A stretch of 64,000 bases of DNA, from positions 2,664,001 to 2,728,000 of the forward strand of contig NZ_CP025473.1 of assembly GCF_003957375.1 (NCBI RefSeq), given 5' to 3'. The notes under the pieces are model-generated. The model saw nothing but the letters and a program-made list of their open reading frames with translations, was not told where the DNA came from and did no database searches. The position numbers and the translations under genes were made by a program. The stretch is from Enterococcus mundtii (lineage in GTDB: Bacteria; Bacillota; Bacilli; Lactobacillales; Enterococcaceae). This document shows, piece by piece, positions 1 to 7,563 of this stretch (position 1 is the first letter of the stretch; each line of letters opens with the position of its first letter).

Positions 1-454
1 TATAATGATCAACGACGTTGAACTGATCTTTGTTATAGGTCGCTGCTAGATGCGCTTCTGCCATCGCCATCCCCACAGCCATCGCGATCCCCTGACCTAA
101 AGGACCAGTCGTTGCTTCGACGCCGTCCGTATGGTTGACCTCAGGGTGTCCTGGTGTTTTTGAATCCCATTGACGGAATTGTTTCAAGTCATCAATCGTT
201 ACTTGGTACCCTGCTAAGTGCAACAAGCTGTACAACATCGCTGAACCATGTCCTGCCGATAAGACAAAACGGTCACGGTCTGCCCAGTTTTTAGAAGTTT
301 TCGGATTCACTTTCAAGTGTTTCGTCCAAAGGGCATAAGCCATTGGCGCGGCACCCATTGGTAACCCCGGATGTCCTGAATTTGCTTTTTGTACTGCATC
401 GACACTCAATGTACGGATCGTATTCACACCAAGCTGATCAATTTTATCAAACAA
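1..454 (-). CDS. tkt: Transketolase, N-terminal part (cut by window edge)
   Basis: The reverse strand reads a transketolase amino terminus: [20 protein letters not shown], then the thiamine-diphosphate-domain landmarks [20 protein letters not shown] and [14 protein letters not shown]. About 151 codons are present; the rest lies beyond position 1. I chose the TTG at 454 because a GGAGG lies seven bases upstream and the protein matches the family from that residue. Transketolase moves two-carbon units between ketose and aldose phosphates in the pentose phosphate pathway. It follows an AlsE-like epimerase and an aldolase in the same direction, which suggests this copy serves the sugar operon. 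The 269 bp before it carry tandem hairpin repeats that could attenuate read-through or separate it from the operon. Confidence 0.93.
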   Translation of the reverse strand, partial: MFDKIDQLGVNTIRTLSVDAVQKANSGHPGLPMGAAPMAYALWTKHLKVNPKTSKNWADRDRFVLSAGHGSAMLYSLLHLAGYQVTIDDLKQFRQWDSKTPGHPEVNHTDGVEATTGPLGQGIAMAVGMAMAEAHLAATYNKDQFNVVDHY

Positions 455-489
455 TATAATTCCTCCTTGTTCATTCCTATAAAATAATA

Positions 490-719
490 TCCACTCTTTA
501 AATTTCACTTTGAAAATAAGACAGAAGAATCAAAAATGAATTAGGCATTCTCGATTTTCCTGTCTTATTACTTAGCGCTGACCGCTCCTTTCACCACCTA
601 GACAAACGGCGTTCGAAAACCAACTCCTTCAATAGTAAGTCGAAACGTGAAAAAATATGTGAAGCTATTTTCCCACGTTCCGCCTTACTATTCGGAGCTA
701 ACCGACTTTCTCACGACCT
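490..719 (-). repeat. Two head-to-tail ~120-bp hairpin repeats
   Basis: Read on the minus strand, one unit runs from 719 to 600 and a second from 599 to about 490. Each starts AGGT(C/G)GTGA. The first ends with CGAACGCCGTTTGTC, and its two halves form a long imperfect hairpin: an arm containing ATAGTAAGGCGGAACGTG pairs with CACGTTTCGACTTACTAT. The second unit has a different stem (TAATAAGACAGGAAAATCGA against a TCTGTCTTATT arm). The same two unit types occur at 6469-6706. The function is unknown. Because it sits between alsE and tkt it could act as an attenuator or an RNA-processing site. The inner end of the second unit is blurred. Confidence 0.75.
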
Positions 720-723
720 TCTC

Positions 724-1413
724 TTACCCGATCGTGTTCCCAGTCATTTCTTCATAATCGGTTTTCATGATTTCCCATGACTTCTCGATTTTTTCATCTA
801 AGCCAAACAAGCCACTGCGACCGACGATATAAATATCTGGTCCGGCTGCATCGATTCGTTTGAAGGATTTACGGTTAGAAGAGCCGTCCATTTCAATCAC
901 ATAGTTATACCCTTTTTCTTCGCGTAGTTCGCGTAAAGCAACGATTTTATCCAGTGTACTTTCAATAAACCGTTGTCCAGCAAATCCTGGATCGATCGTC
1001 ATGATCGTGATTTTATCGACCAATTCGATGTATGGGAAGATGGCTTCGATCGGTGTTTCAGGGTTCAAAACGACGCCAGCTTTTAACCCTGCGTCATGGA
1101 TTTGATCGATCAAACGAAAAGCTAAACCATCTAATAATTCGGCGTGCATACAGATCCATTCACACTTTTGCTCGATTAATTGATTCACCCAAAAACTTTG
1201 ATCTTTAACCATTAAGTGCGCAGACATCGGTAGATTACTGATTTTACGTACCTCATCAATGAACCATGGAGATAATGTGATATTTGGTACATAATGACCA
1301 TCCATGATATCGATATGGTAAGAATCGACATGATCATTTAAAAATTCGATTTGTTCTTTGAACTTATCCAAGTCCATCGTCATCAATGAAGGTGAAAATT
1401 CCACTTTTCCCAT
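724..1413 (-). CDS. alsE: D-allulose-6-phosphate 3-epimerase (ribulose-P 3-epimerase family)
   Basis: This 229-aa TIM-barrel epimerase resembles E. coli AlsE more than housekeeping Rpe: the start SPSLMTMDLDKFKEQIEF and the HIDIMDGHYVPNITLSP block fit AlsE as I know it. Family metal and acid/base positions are visible as His33, Asp35, His66 and Asp176 (EMDGS). The expected reaction is allulose-6-phosphate to fructose-6-phosphate. The ATG directly follows the aldolase stop codon (TAAATG), with GGAGG inside the aldolase 3' end, so translation is probably coupled. Neighbours are PTS genes upstream and transketolase downstream. The exact substrate (allulose-6-P or ribulose-5-P) is an inference from sequence likeness and context. 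Confidence 0.82.
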   Translation of the reverse strand: MGKVEFSPSLMTMDLDKFKEQIEFLNDHVDSYHIDIMDGHYVPNITLSPWFIDEVRKISNLPMSAHLMVKDQSFWVNQLIEQKCEWICMHAELLDGLAFRLIDQIHDAGLKAGVVLNPETPIEAIFPYIELVDKITIMTIDPGFAGQRFIESTLDKIVALRELREEKGYNYVIEMDGSSNRKSFKRIDAAGPDIYIVGRSGLFGLDEKIEKSWEIMKTDYEEMTGNTIG

Positions 1414-2067
1414 TTATTTGTTCCCTCCTTGGAAGCTTTCCCAGTCCGCCATGAATTGCGCAATCCCTTTATCTGTCAATGGATGGCTCCACAACGTTTG
1501 GTACAATGATGGCGGTACAGTGGCAATGTGTGCGCCAACTAAACTCGCTTTTTCCACATGTTCCGAATTACGGACACTTGCTGCAATGATTTCTGTAGAA
1601 AACCCGTAAGTATCTAGTACTTCACGAAGTTTTGCGACAAGCTCGATCCCGCTTGTTCCTGTATCGTCTAGTCGGCCTAAAAATGGTGAAATAAAGGTCG
1701 CACCTGCTTTTGCCGCTAGTAATCCTTGCGCCACAGAGAAAATCAATGTGACATTGGTCTTGATCCCCAATTTAGATAATGCATTCGTCGCTTTCAATCC
1801 TTCTTCTGTCATAGGGATCTTGATCACGATGTTTTCCGCCCATTGGACGATCTCTTTCGCTTCTGCGACCATGCCGTCTGCTTTCAAACTAGTCACTTCT
1901 GCTGAAACAGGCCCATCAACGATCGAACAAATCTCTTTGATGACTTCTTCAAACACGCGACCTTCTTTGGCAATGATCGTCGGATTAGTTGTCACTCCAT
2001 CGACTAAGCCTAGCGCATTGATTGTTTTGATTGCTGTTACATCTGCTGTATCTAGAAAAAATTTCAT
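1414..2067 (-). CDS. fsa: Fructose-6-phosphate aldolase / transaldolase-like (TalC/FSA type)
   Basis: The 217-aa protein begins [20 protein letters not shown] and carries VDGVTTNPT and IKIPMT; Lys83 in IKIPMT is the expected Schiff-base lysine. The length fits the short FSA/TalC class of the transaldolase family, not long transaldolases. Members either cleave fructose-6-phosphate to dihydroxyacetone and glyceraldehyde-3-phosphate or carry out transaldolase chemistry; the sequence alone does not decide. It lies between the PTS permease gene and alsE in one transcription unit. With alsE and tkt it forms a route from an imported ketose phosphate to triose and pentose phosphates. Confidence 0.85.
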   Translation of the reverse strand: MKFFLDTADVTAIKTINALGLVDGVTTNPTIIAKEGRVFEEVIKEICSIVDGPVSAEVTSLKADGMVAEAKEIVQWAENIVIKIPMTEEGLKATNALSKLGIKTNVTLIFSVAQGLLAAKAGATFISPFLGRLDDTGTSGIELVAKLREVLDTYGFSTEIIAASVRNSEHVEKASLVGAHIATVPPSLYQTLWSHPLTDKGIAQFMADWESFQGGNK

Positions 2068-2098
2068 CGGTTTTGCCCCTCTTTTTTACACACTTATT

Positions 2099-3199
2099 TT
2101 AAAAAATCTGAATATCCTCTAAACTGATATCTTCTTCCTCTTTCTCTACTACTAAGTCCATTTCTTCTTCCGGCACGTTCTTTTTGATTACAGCTAAAAC
2201 GACGGCTGTAACTAAAACGTTCACTAAGATTGCGATCACACCTGCCCATGGTCGAGACATCGTTGGGATCATCAAGACACCACCGAACGGCACCGTTGCA
2301 TCCGCACCTAAGATCATCGTAGTTGCACCACCAGCAAATCCACCGATTGCTGTTGCAACTACGCCACGTACGATATCATTCATGACTAAAGGAATCACAC
2401 CTTCAACAATATTGATGACACCCATTGGTACGGCTGATTTCAATGTCTCTACTTCCACTTTTGTATAGATATTCTTGCGGAACATTTTGGCGATAAAATA
2501 CGCTAATCCAAAGCCAATCGGTGTGGCTGTATTGACTAATTGCAAGGCTGTGATCGGGCCATTCAACCCTTCTGCTTGCATCGTCAATACAAAAGCAAAT
2601 ACGGTTTTATTGATTGGACCACCGTAGTCGATCCCACTTAATAAGCCGATCACACCACCAAAAATCAATAAGGAAGAATTGCCTAATCCATCCAAGAAAT
2701 TCGTTAATAATAGCGTTAATGCTGCGATTGGCGCGCCAATGATATACACCATGACTAAGCCACCAACAATTGAAGCAATAAATGGAATAATCAATGTTGG
2801 CATCAATCCTTTTGCCCATTTTGGTACTTTGACATGTTTTAAAATACCTAAAACAAGATAACCTGCTAAGTAACCACCTAGAATCCCACCGATAAAGCCA
2901 GCACCAATTGCATTTGCTGTTAAACCAATAATGAAACCTGGTGCGATCCCTGGTTTAGCTGCAATGGAATAAGAAATCCCAGTAGCGATCACAACTGGTA
3001 ATAACCCTAAACCAGCACCACCCATCGTTGCTAAAGCATCCCAAATCGAAAACTCACCTTGTACAAGTGTTCCTTGACTTGTTCCGCCAAAGGCCATGCC
3101 GATTGCAATCAGGAATCCGGCACCACATACGATTGGAATCAAATATGAAATCGCTGTCAATAAATGTCCTTTTAAATTTAACTTTTTAATTGCCTCCAT
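2099..3199 (-). CDS. PTS fructose-family EIIC permease
   Basis: The 366-aa membrane protein has about nine hydrophobic segments, a PTS fructose-family IIC pattern (LLTAISYLIPIVCGAGFLIA near the start, SGIDYGGPINKTVF near residue 190) and an acidic carboxyl tail. It forms the sugar channel for the soluble EIIA and EIIB proteins encoded just upstream. No EIIA or EIIB domain is fused to it, so the permease is fully split. The substrate cannot be read directly; the downstream alsE and fsa genes suggest a ketohexose such as D-allulose, entering as the 6-phosphate. It is co-oriented with both neighbours, with gaps of about 25-30 bp. Confidence 0.9.
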   Translation of the reverse strand: MEAIKKLNLKGHLLTAISYLIPIVCGAGFLIAIGMAFGGTSQGTLVQGEFSIWDALATMGGAGLGLLPVVIATGISYSIAAKPGIAPGFIIGLTANAIGAGFIGGILGGYLAGYLVLGILKHVKVPKWAKGLMPTLIIPFIASIVGGLVMVYIIGAPIAALTLLLTNFLDGLGNSSLLIFGGVIGLLSGIDYGGPINKTVFAFVLTMQAEGLNGPITALQLVNTATPIGFGLAYFIAKMFRKNIYTKVEVETLKSAVPMGVINIVEGVIPLVMNDIVRGVVATAIGGFAGGATTMILGADATVPFGGVLMIPTMSRPWAGVIAILVNVLVTAVVLAVIKKNVPEEEMDLVVEKEEEDISLEDIQIF

Positions 3200-3223
3200 T
3201 TTTTGTCTCCCCCATTCTGGTAA

Positions 3224-3538
3224 TTATTGTTGCACGACTACTTCTTCTACTTTTTCAATCAACTTACTCGGTGATTTCACAGCAACTTCTGTCGGTACTT
3301 GGACGATTCGTTTTCCTTCAAAACGTTCACGACCACTGATTTTGACATCTACAGCTAAAATAACGACATCTGCTTGACTGATTTGCTCTGCCGTCAATTC
3401 ATTTTCGATTCCGATCGTTCCTTGTGTTTCCACATGGATCTCATGCCCTGCCTTTTTTGCGGCATTCTCCAACTTTTCTTGCGCAATGTACGTATGAGCG
3501 ATCCCCACTGTACATGCTGCTACTCCAACGATTTTCAT
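3224..3538 (-). CDS. PTS fructose-family EIIB, copy 1
   Basis: The 104-aa cytoplasmic phosphocarrier starts MKIVGVAACTVGIAHTYIAQ; Cys9 in ACTVGIAHT is the residue phosphorylated in the fructose-type EIIB family. It would pass phosphate from an EIIA to the sugar bound by the EIIC encoded next. It is about 80-85% identical to the second EIIB at 4024-4335 and differs mainly in the middle and at the carboxyl end, so the two are a tandem duplication separated by one EIIA gene. The order EIIB-EIIA-EIIB-EIIC is unusual. Confidence 0.93.
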   Translation of the reverse strand: MKIVGVAACTVGIAHTYIAQEKLENAAKKAGHEIHVETQGTIGIENELTAEQISQADVVILAVDVKISGRERFEGKRIVQVPTEVAVKSPSKLIEKVEEVVVQQ

Positions 3539-3558
3539 TTTTTCTTCCTCCTCAGTCT

Positions 3559-4008
3559 CTATCCAAATGCAGCGACTACTTCATCGATTTCTCTTGCAGC
3601 AATCAAACGTTCCACCACTTCATCATTTCCTAACTTACGGGCAAATAAGGACAACAATTTCAAATGTTTTTGCGCACCTTCCGTATCGTCTCCGACTGCA
3701 AACAAGATGATGCCTTTCACACCCTTACCGTCTAGTGTCTCCCAAGGAATTTCATTTTCAGTCACCCCGATCGCCACACCGACCTTCTTCACATACGCAC
3801 TTTTTCCATGTGGAATAGCGATATAATTACCGATCCCTGTTTGACCTTGCGCTTCTCGCAAATAAATATCTTTCACAAATGCTTCGACATCCGTAATGTA
3901 TTCTTGTTCATATAAGCGATTGGCTAATTCATACAAGACCTCATCTTTCGTTTTCCCGTCTAAGTTCGTTTTGATGATTGTTGGATCAATGATTTCTTTG
4001 ATCTCCAT
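3559..4008 (-). CDS. PTS EIIA, fructose/mannitol family
   Basis: This 149-aa EIIA domain protein has the IAIPHGKS motif; His67 is the expected phosphorylation site. I chose the ATG at 4008 over the in-frame GTG at 4017 because an AGGAG lies eight bases upstream of the ATG. The protein takes phosphate from HPr and hands it to an EIIB. It lies between the two EIIB copies in the operon. A second EIIA-like gene at 4366-4776 sits nearer the regulator and may be the regulatory one, leaving this gene as the likely transport EIIA. Confidence 0.9.
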   Translation of the reverse strand: MEIKEIIDPTIIKTNLDGKTKDEVLYELANRLYEQEYITDVEAFVKDIYLREAQGQTGIGNYIAIPHGKSAYVKKVGVAIGVTENEIPWETLDGKGVKGIILFAVGDDTEGAQKHLKLLSLFARKLGNDEVVERLIAAREIDEVVAAFG

Positions 4009-4023
4009 TTTCCTCACTCCTCA

Positions 4024-4335
4024 TTAGTTACTGACAACTTCCATTGCTTTTTCGATTAATTTATTCGGTGATTTGACCGCGATCTCTGTTGGTACTTGGA
4101 TGATTTTCTTTCCTTCGAAACGTTCCCGTCCGCTGATCTTGACATCCACTGCTAGAATCACGATATCGGCTTGATCGATGGCTTCTTGCGGCAATTCATT
4201 TTCAATGCCGATCGTTCCTTGAGTTTCGACATGGATCTCATGACCCGCTTTTTTCGCTGCATTCTCTAATTTTTCTTGTGCAATATACGTATGGGCAATT
4301 CCCACTGTACATGCTGCTACTCCAACGATTTTCAT
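4024..4335 (-). CDS. PTS fructose-family EIIB, copy 2
   Basis: This 103-aa paralogue of the EIIB at 3224-3538 has identical first 48 residues and the same Cys9 phosphorylation motif. It starts at the ATG at 4335, behind a GGAGG; the in-frame ATG 15 bases earlier overlaps that site and is less likely. It stops just before the EIIA gene. The high identity of the two copies, with divergence mostly in the middle and tail, points to a fairly young tandem duplication. The second copy may serve the EIIB/EIIA-sensing regulator, or form a two-subunit IIB; both are inference. Confidence 0.92.
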   Translation of the reverse strand: MKIVGVAACTVGIAHTYIAQEKLENAAKKAGHEIHVETQGTIGIENELPQEAIDQADIVILAVDVKISGRERFEGKKIIQVPTEIAVKSPNKLIEKAMEVVSN

Positions 4336-4365
4336 TAATGGTTCCTCCAATTTTTGATAGTATTT

Positions 4366-4776
4366 TTATCGTTCTGTGAAATTACCAGCTTTCAATTCAT
4401 CTAGATAATCAGGATCAGCCAGTTTTCGCATAAAATCAGCAAGCTGTTGTTTGACTGCCAGTGTTTCATTTTCTGCTAGTAAGACAACGATAATCAATTC
4501 CACTTTTGAGATTCGTTCCGACCATTCTGTTATGGGTTGTTGCGGACGGATCAGCCAAATTCGTGTGTTGGCTAACGCTGGATGTTCAAGATGAGGTAAA
4601 ATCACGCCTTCCTCAATTTGGATATCTCCTGCCTCTTCTCGCTCAAACAATGCCTGTTGGATCGCTTGTGCCTTTTCTTTTGAGGTAGGAAAGACTTGTT
4701 GACTGATCCATTCATAAGTCGCTACTTTGGAAGCCAGTGACATCTGATCGAATAGTTCCACGAAATTATCTGTCAT
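4366..4776 (-). CDS. PTS EIIA-like protein next to its regulator
   Basis: A 136-aa EIIA-like protein starts MTDNFVELFDQMSLASKVAT and contains VILPHLEHP, where His62 is the likely phosphorylated residue. The ATG at 4776 has a GAGG ribosome site upstream and overlaps the regulator stop by 11 bases (ATGACAGATAA), so the genes are translationally coupled. In many MtlR/BglG-type activators this EIIA domain is the carboxyl end of the regulator; here it is a separate protein. A regulatory role is therefore at least as likely as a transport role. Confidence 0.8.
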   Translation of the reverse strand: MTDNFVELFDQMSLASKVATYEWISQQVFPTSKEKAQAIQQALFEREEAGDIQIEEGVILPHLEHPALANTRIWLIRPQQPITEWSERISKVELIIVVLLAENETLAVKQQLADFMRKLADPDYLDELKAGNFTER

Positions 4777-6250
4777 GATAAATATCCTCGATTTTCTTTT
4801 GGATTCTTGACTGGTCATCAGCGGTCAGCATCGCACTAACAATCAAAGATTGAACAGGAAATGCTTCTTTCAACCCAACTGTCGTTAAAATCAACTCGAT
4901 TCCTGGCGTCTTTTCGAACACTGATTGGTAATTTTTCGTACTGATCACATCCACGATCTCTAGTTCAGGAAATTTTTTGGCTAACTTCACCTTCAATAAT
5001 TCAGAAGTCCCAACTCCAGTCGTACACATGATCAACGTTTGAATTGGAAATTGATGCGTCTCGATCATTCGTGCAAAATACAAGGTGATAAACCCAATCT
5101 CATCAGGCGTGATTGTTGGAAGCTGAAATGTTTGACTCACCTGTTTTGATACTTCAGCAACCGTATTAAAAATCGTTTCATACGTTAATTGGATTTGATC
5201 CAACAAACTATTTTTCACTCTGATTTGATGGCGCAACCGATTGATCAAAGGTTTGATATGATTAGCAAGATCTGTAAAAATCATCTCGCTTGCTACATTG
5301 AGATTTAGCTTCTCACCGACTTGATGCAAGTAATAAGATGTAATCTCAATCACTTCTTTTGTGAACGTTTGTGTTTGCGATTGATTATTGTCTGTTCTTG
5401 AAGAAAGTAAATATTGATAGAGATAATAGATCTCGCTGACTGGTAATTTCGTTTTCAGATACACTTCTACTTGACGGATCACTTCGATTGCTATATCACG
5501 AATCACAGATTCTTTGTCTAAAAATTGCAATTGTTCCATCGTTAATTTTTCACCAATAGCTTGATAATTCGTCTTCCTTGCTCGACGTATCGCAATGTAC
5601 AAATGGGAGAAAATATTGATATTATACGGATAAGGAATCGTGCCATTGAGTTTCTTTTCAATCAGCTTGATCTGTTTGATGACAAAATTCGCATCATAAC
5701 GATTGAAGTCGAACTCATCAGATAAAGCGATTTCATCAATATCGAAAATATTCAATCGTTGAATCAATTCAGTGATTGCACGGCGGATATTCTCTTCCTT
5801 TCCTTCGATGGCTAGTGTCCGATTTTTACGAATCAGTTGTAGATCATAGGTTGCGATCCGTTCGGCAATGATTTTTTCATCATTTGCAATGGCTGAGTCA
5901 CCGACATAATACGTTTGATACAAATCAATGACTTTAAGTGCTTTAGGAGAGGATAATAATAATTCTTCCATCACATTATTTTGCCGTTCTGACGGTAGAA
6001 CTTCCACAGAAGACACAACCGTTTGGTTCGTCTGTGCAATATATTTTTCATAATCAAGTTTGTACCCTCGACCCTTTTCAGATAAAATCAGTGGCCCATT
6101 CGAAAACTCGTCATTTATTTTTTTAACTAAGCGATAGACGGTCTTGGTAGAGGTACTCATTAACTCTGCCAACACTTCAGCAGTAACATAATCTCGTTGT
6201 TTTGATAAAAGAAGCGTTAATTTATTCCCTCGATCCATTTGACTAGTCAT
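4766..6250 (-). CDS. PRD-domain PTS transcription activator (BglG/MtlR family)
   Basis: The 494-aa regulator has an amino-terminal helix-turn-helix region (about residues 1-65, with STSTKTVYRLVKKIN), two PRD-like helical stretches (about 170-390) and an EIIB-like domain with LIMCTTGVGTS, putting a cysteine near residue 407. PRD proteins read PTS phosphorylation on His and Cys residues and switch on their operon when substrate is present. Typical MtlR-type proteins are longer because they end in an EIIA domain; here that domain is the next gene. The ATG at 6250 follows a run of G (GGGGGG) as ribosome site. A cre-like site lies upstream, fitting CcpA control. Confidence 0.88.
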   Translation of the reverse strand: MTSQMDRGNKLTLLLSKQRDYVTAEVLAELMSTSTKTVYRLVKKINDEFSNGPLILSEKGRGYKLDYEKYIAQTNQTVVSSVEVLPSERQNNVMEELLLSSPKALKVIDLYQTYYVGDSAIANDEKIIAERIATYDLQLIRKNRTLAIEGKEENIRRAITELIQRLNIFDIDEIALSDEFDFNRYDANFVIKQIKLIEKKLNGTIPYPYNINIFSHLYIAIRRARKTNYQAIGEKLTMEQLQFLDKESVIRDIAIEVIRQVEVYLKTKLPVSEIYYLYQYLLSSRTDNNQSQTQTFTKEVIEITSYYLHQVGEKLNLNVASEMIFTDLANHIKPLINRLRHQIRVKNSLLDQIQLTYETIFNTVAEVSKQVSQTFQLPTITPDEIGFITLYFARMIETHQFPIQTLIMCTTGVGTSELLKVKLAKKFPELEIVDVISTKNYQSVFEKTPGIELILTTVGLKEAFPVQSLIVSAMLTADDQSRIQKKIEDIYHDR

Positions 6251-6332
6251 AGCTCTATCCCCCCTGTATCTTTATCATAAGCGATTTTTTTTATTCTGCT
6301 TCACTACATAATGTCCATTGCAGCGGACAAAA

Positions 6333-6347
6333 TGAATTCGGTTACAC
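6333..6347 (-). promoter_or_regulatory. Catabolite-responsive element (cre) candidate
   Basis: On the minus strand the site reads GTGTAACCGAATTCA and fits the CcpA consensus WTGNAANCGNWNNCW at every fixed position except the first base. It lies about 85 bases upstream of the PTS regulator start, ahead of a possible minus-10 (TATGAT) near the gene. A GTCC/GGAC dyad (about 6312-6328) lies between them. CcpA would repress the operon when preferred sugars are present. Confidence 0.6.
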
Positions 6348-6348
6348 A

Positions 6349-6745
6349 AGGTTGTGAGAAAGCTGGGTAACTCCGAGTATTAAGAAATAATTTGAGAAAA
6401 AAGCTTCTCATATTTTTTCAAATTTTGGCTTAATATCGTAGAAGTTAACTTTCGAACACCGTTTATTTAGGTTGTGAAAGAAGCGATCAGCACTGAGTAA
6501 TAAGACAAGAAAATCGAAAATGGCTTTTTCATTTTTGATTTTTTTGGCTTATTATTGAAGTGCTGCTTCTTGAACACCGTTTTTCAGGTTGTAAGAAAGC
6601 TGGTCAGCTCCGAATAGTAAGGCGGAACGTGGGAAAATAGCTTTCCATGTTTTTTCACGTTTCGACTTACTATTGAAAGAGCTGGCTTTCGAACACCGTT
6701 TATCATAGGTTGTGAGAAAAGCGCTTTGACCTGAGCAGTAAGCTT
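6349..6745 (+). repeat. Three and a part tandem hairpin repeats
   Basis: Units start at 6349, 6469 and 6586 (120, 117 and 121 bp), each beginning AGGTTGT(G/A)A and ending with GAACACCGTTT plus a few bases. A truncated fourth starts at 6707 and fades by about 6745. Each unit folds into one long imperfect hairpin. The outer ends are conserved but the stems differ: unit 1 uses a TATTAAG/CTTAATA stem, unit 2 TAATAAG/CTTATTA, unit 3 ATAGTAAG/CTTACTAT. Units 2 and 3 match the two units at 490-719. From about 6745 to 7065 I see no convincing gene; open frames there are short and lack family likeness. Confidence 0.8.
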
Positions 6746-7065
6746 TTTAACAACCAAATAGTTACATTTTTCGAAGCTAAAGATAACTATATGAAAACAT
6801 AACATTTTAGCCATTATTTTTAAAGCGAACATCAAAAAAATCCTTTTAAAATGTTTTTGACCAAAGAGTTCATTCCATTGATTTACTCGTGATTTCAACA
6901 TGAATCACTTGAACAACCTAGTAGATTTAAAATAACTAACAACATTAAATAAGATAACTTATCCTATTCATTATTTACAAATAAGTAAAACAAGCGAGCA
7001 AACAAATCACGTAATGTCTCTACTATCGGATATTTGAACTCACCAAATTTATTTAAATAAGAGTC

Positions 7066-7102
7066 AAAAAAAGACGCTTCGCAAACTGAATTGCGAAACG
7101 CC
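7066..7102 (-). terminator. Original host rpsI terminator
   Basis: On the minus strand GGCGTTTCGCAA pairs with TTGCGAAGCGTC around a six-base loop, followed by seven T. It lies about 95 bases downstream of the displaced rpsI 3' end, exactly where the rpsI terminator would have been before the element inserted. Confidence 0.8.
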
Positions 7103-7195
7103 TTGATTGTTTCAATTGAATGGTACTCGATTTCTTTAAAAATCTCCGTCCCATACTGTATTCGTAAGCGAATAAATTCGCAACGACTCCAGCAA

Positions 7196-7312
7196 TTAAC
7201 GTTTTGAGAATTGAGAAGCTTTACGGGCTTTCTTAAGACCTGGTTTTTTACGTTCAACCATACGTGCGTCACGAGTAAGTAAGCCAGCACGTTTAAGAGC
7301 TAAACGGAAATC
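7196..7312 (-). pseudogene. rpsI': Displaced 3' end of rpsI (ribosomal protein S9)
   Basis: The minus strand encodes [18 protein letters not shown] and on to QFSKR-stop, exactly the last 38 residues of S9. Against the intact rpsI at 25682 it differs at 17 of 117 bases, all synonymous. Homology ends abruptly at 7312. The codons are of host type (CGT, GCC, GCT, TTC), while the functional gene uses AGA, GCA and TTT over the same stretch. This is the former chromosomal 3' end, pushed aside by the element; it has no start and should not be expressed. Confidence 0.93.
7281..7309 (-). other. attL: Attachment site core, left end of the element
   Basis: Twenty-nine bases inside rpsI coding sequence are identical to 25767-25795 in the same orientation, while sequence on the rpsI-3' side is only about 81% identical and sequence on the element side is unrelated. 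This places the crossover in or beside this block. The 215 bp between here and the hsdR terminator hold no gene; they carry AGACCCA motifs near 7409 and 7477. Confidence 0.8.
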
Positions 7313-7470
7313 CTTATATATCAACGTTTATAATGGTTTTTCTCACCATTTATTCCCCTTTAGAATACAGTACTAAATTCTTCGATTTACCTCAAAATTT
7401 CAAAATCCAGACCCAAAAATTAAATGGAGTTTAGCCATATGTATCAAGGGATTAGATAACATTTCAAAAA

Positions 7471-7487
7471 TAAAATAGACCCAATTT
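7471..7487 (+). repeat. 17-bp repeat near the left element end
   Basis: TAAAATAGACCCAATTT is identical to 25595-25611 in the same orientation. The two copies lie about 160 bp inside the left and right attachment cores. They could be arm-type integrase sites; the right copy also forms part of a hairpin. Confidence 0.5.
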
Positions 7488-7526
7488 ATTAAAATATGAA
7501 AAAATTTCTATGTTCGTGGGTAAAAT

Positions 7527-7553
7527 AAAAAAGCCTAAAACTAAGGCTTTTCT
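7527..7553 (-). terminator. Terminator after hsdR
   Basis: On the minus strand AAAGCCT and AGGCTTT pair around a short loop and are followed by a T run. It lies ten bases past the hsdR stop and closes the restriction-modification operon. Confidence 0.85.
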
Positions 7554-7563
7554 ATTTTTACCT

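Noticed and set aside
6584-6901. 105-codon frame on the minus strand
   Set aside because: It overlaps the hairpin repeats; composition and lack of start signals mark it as chance.
6964-7290. 108-codon frame on the minus strand
   Set aside because: It begins out of frame inside the displaced rpsI end and runs across the rpsI terminator; no ribosome site or family.
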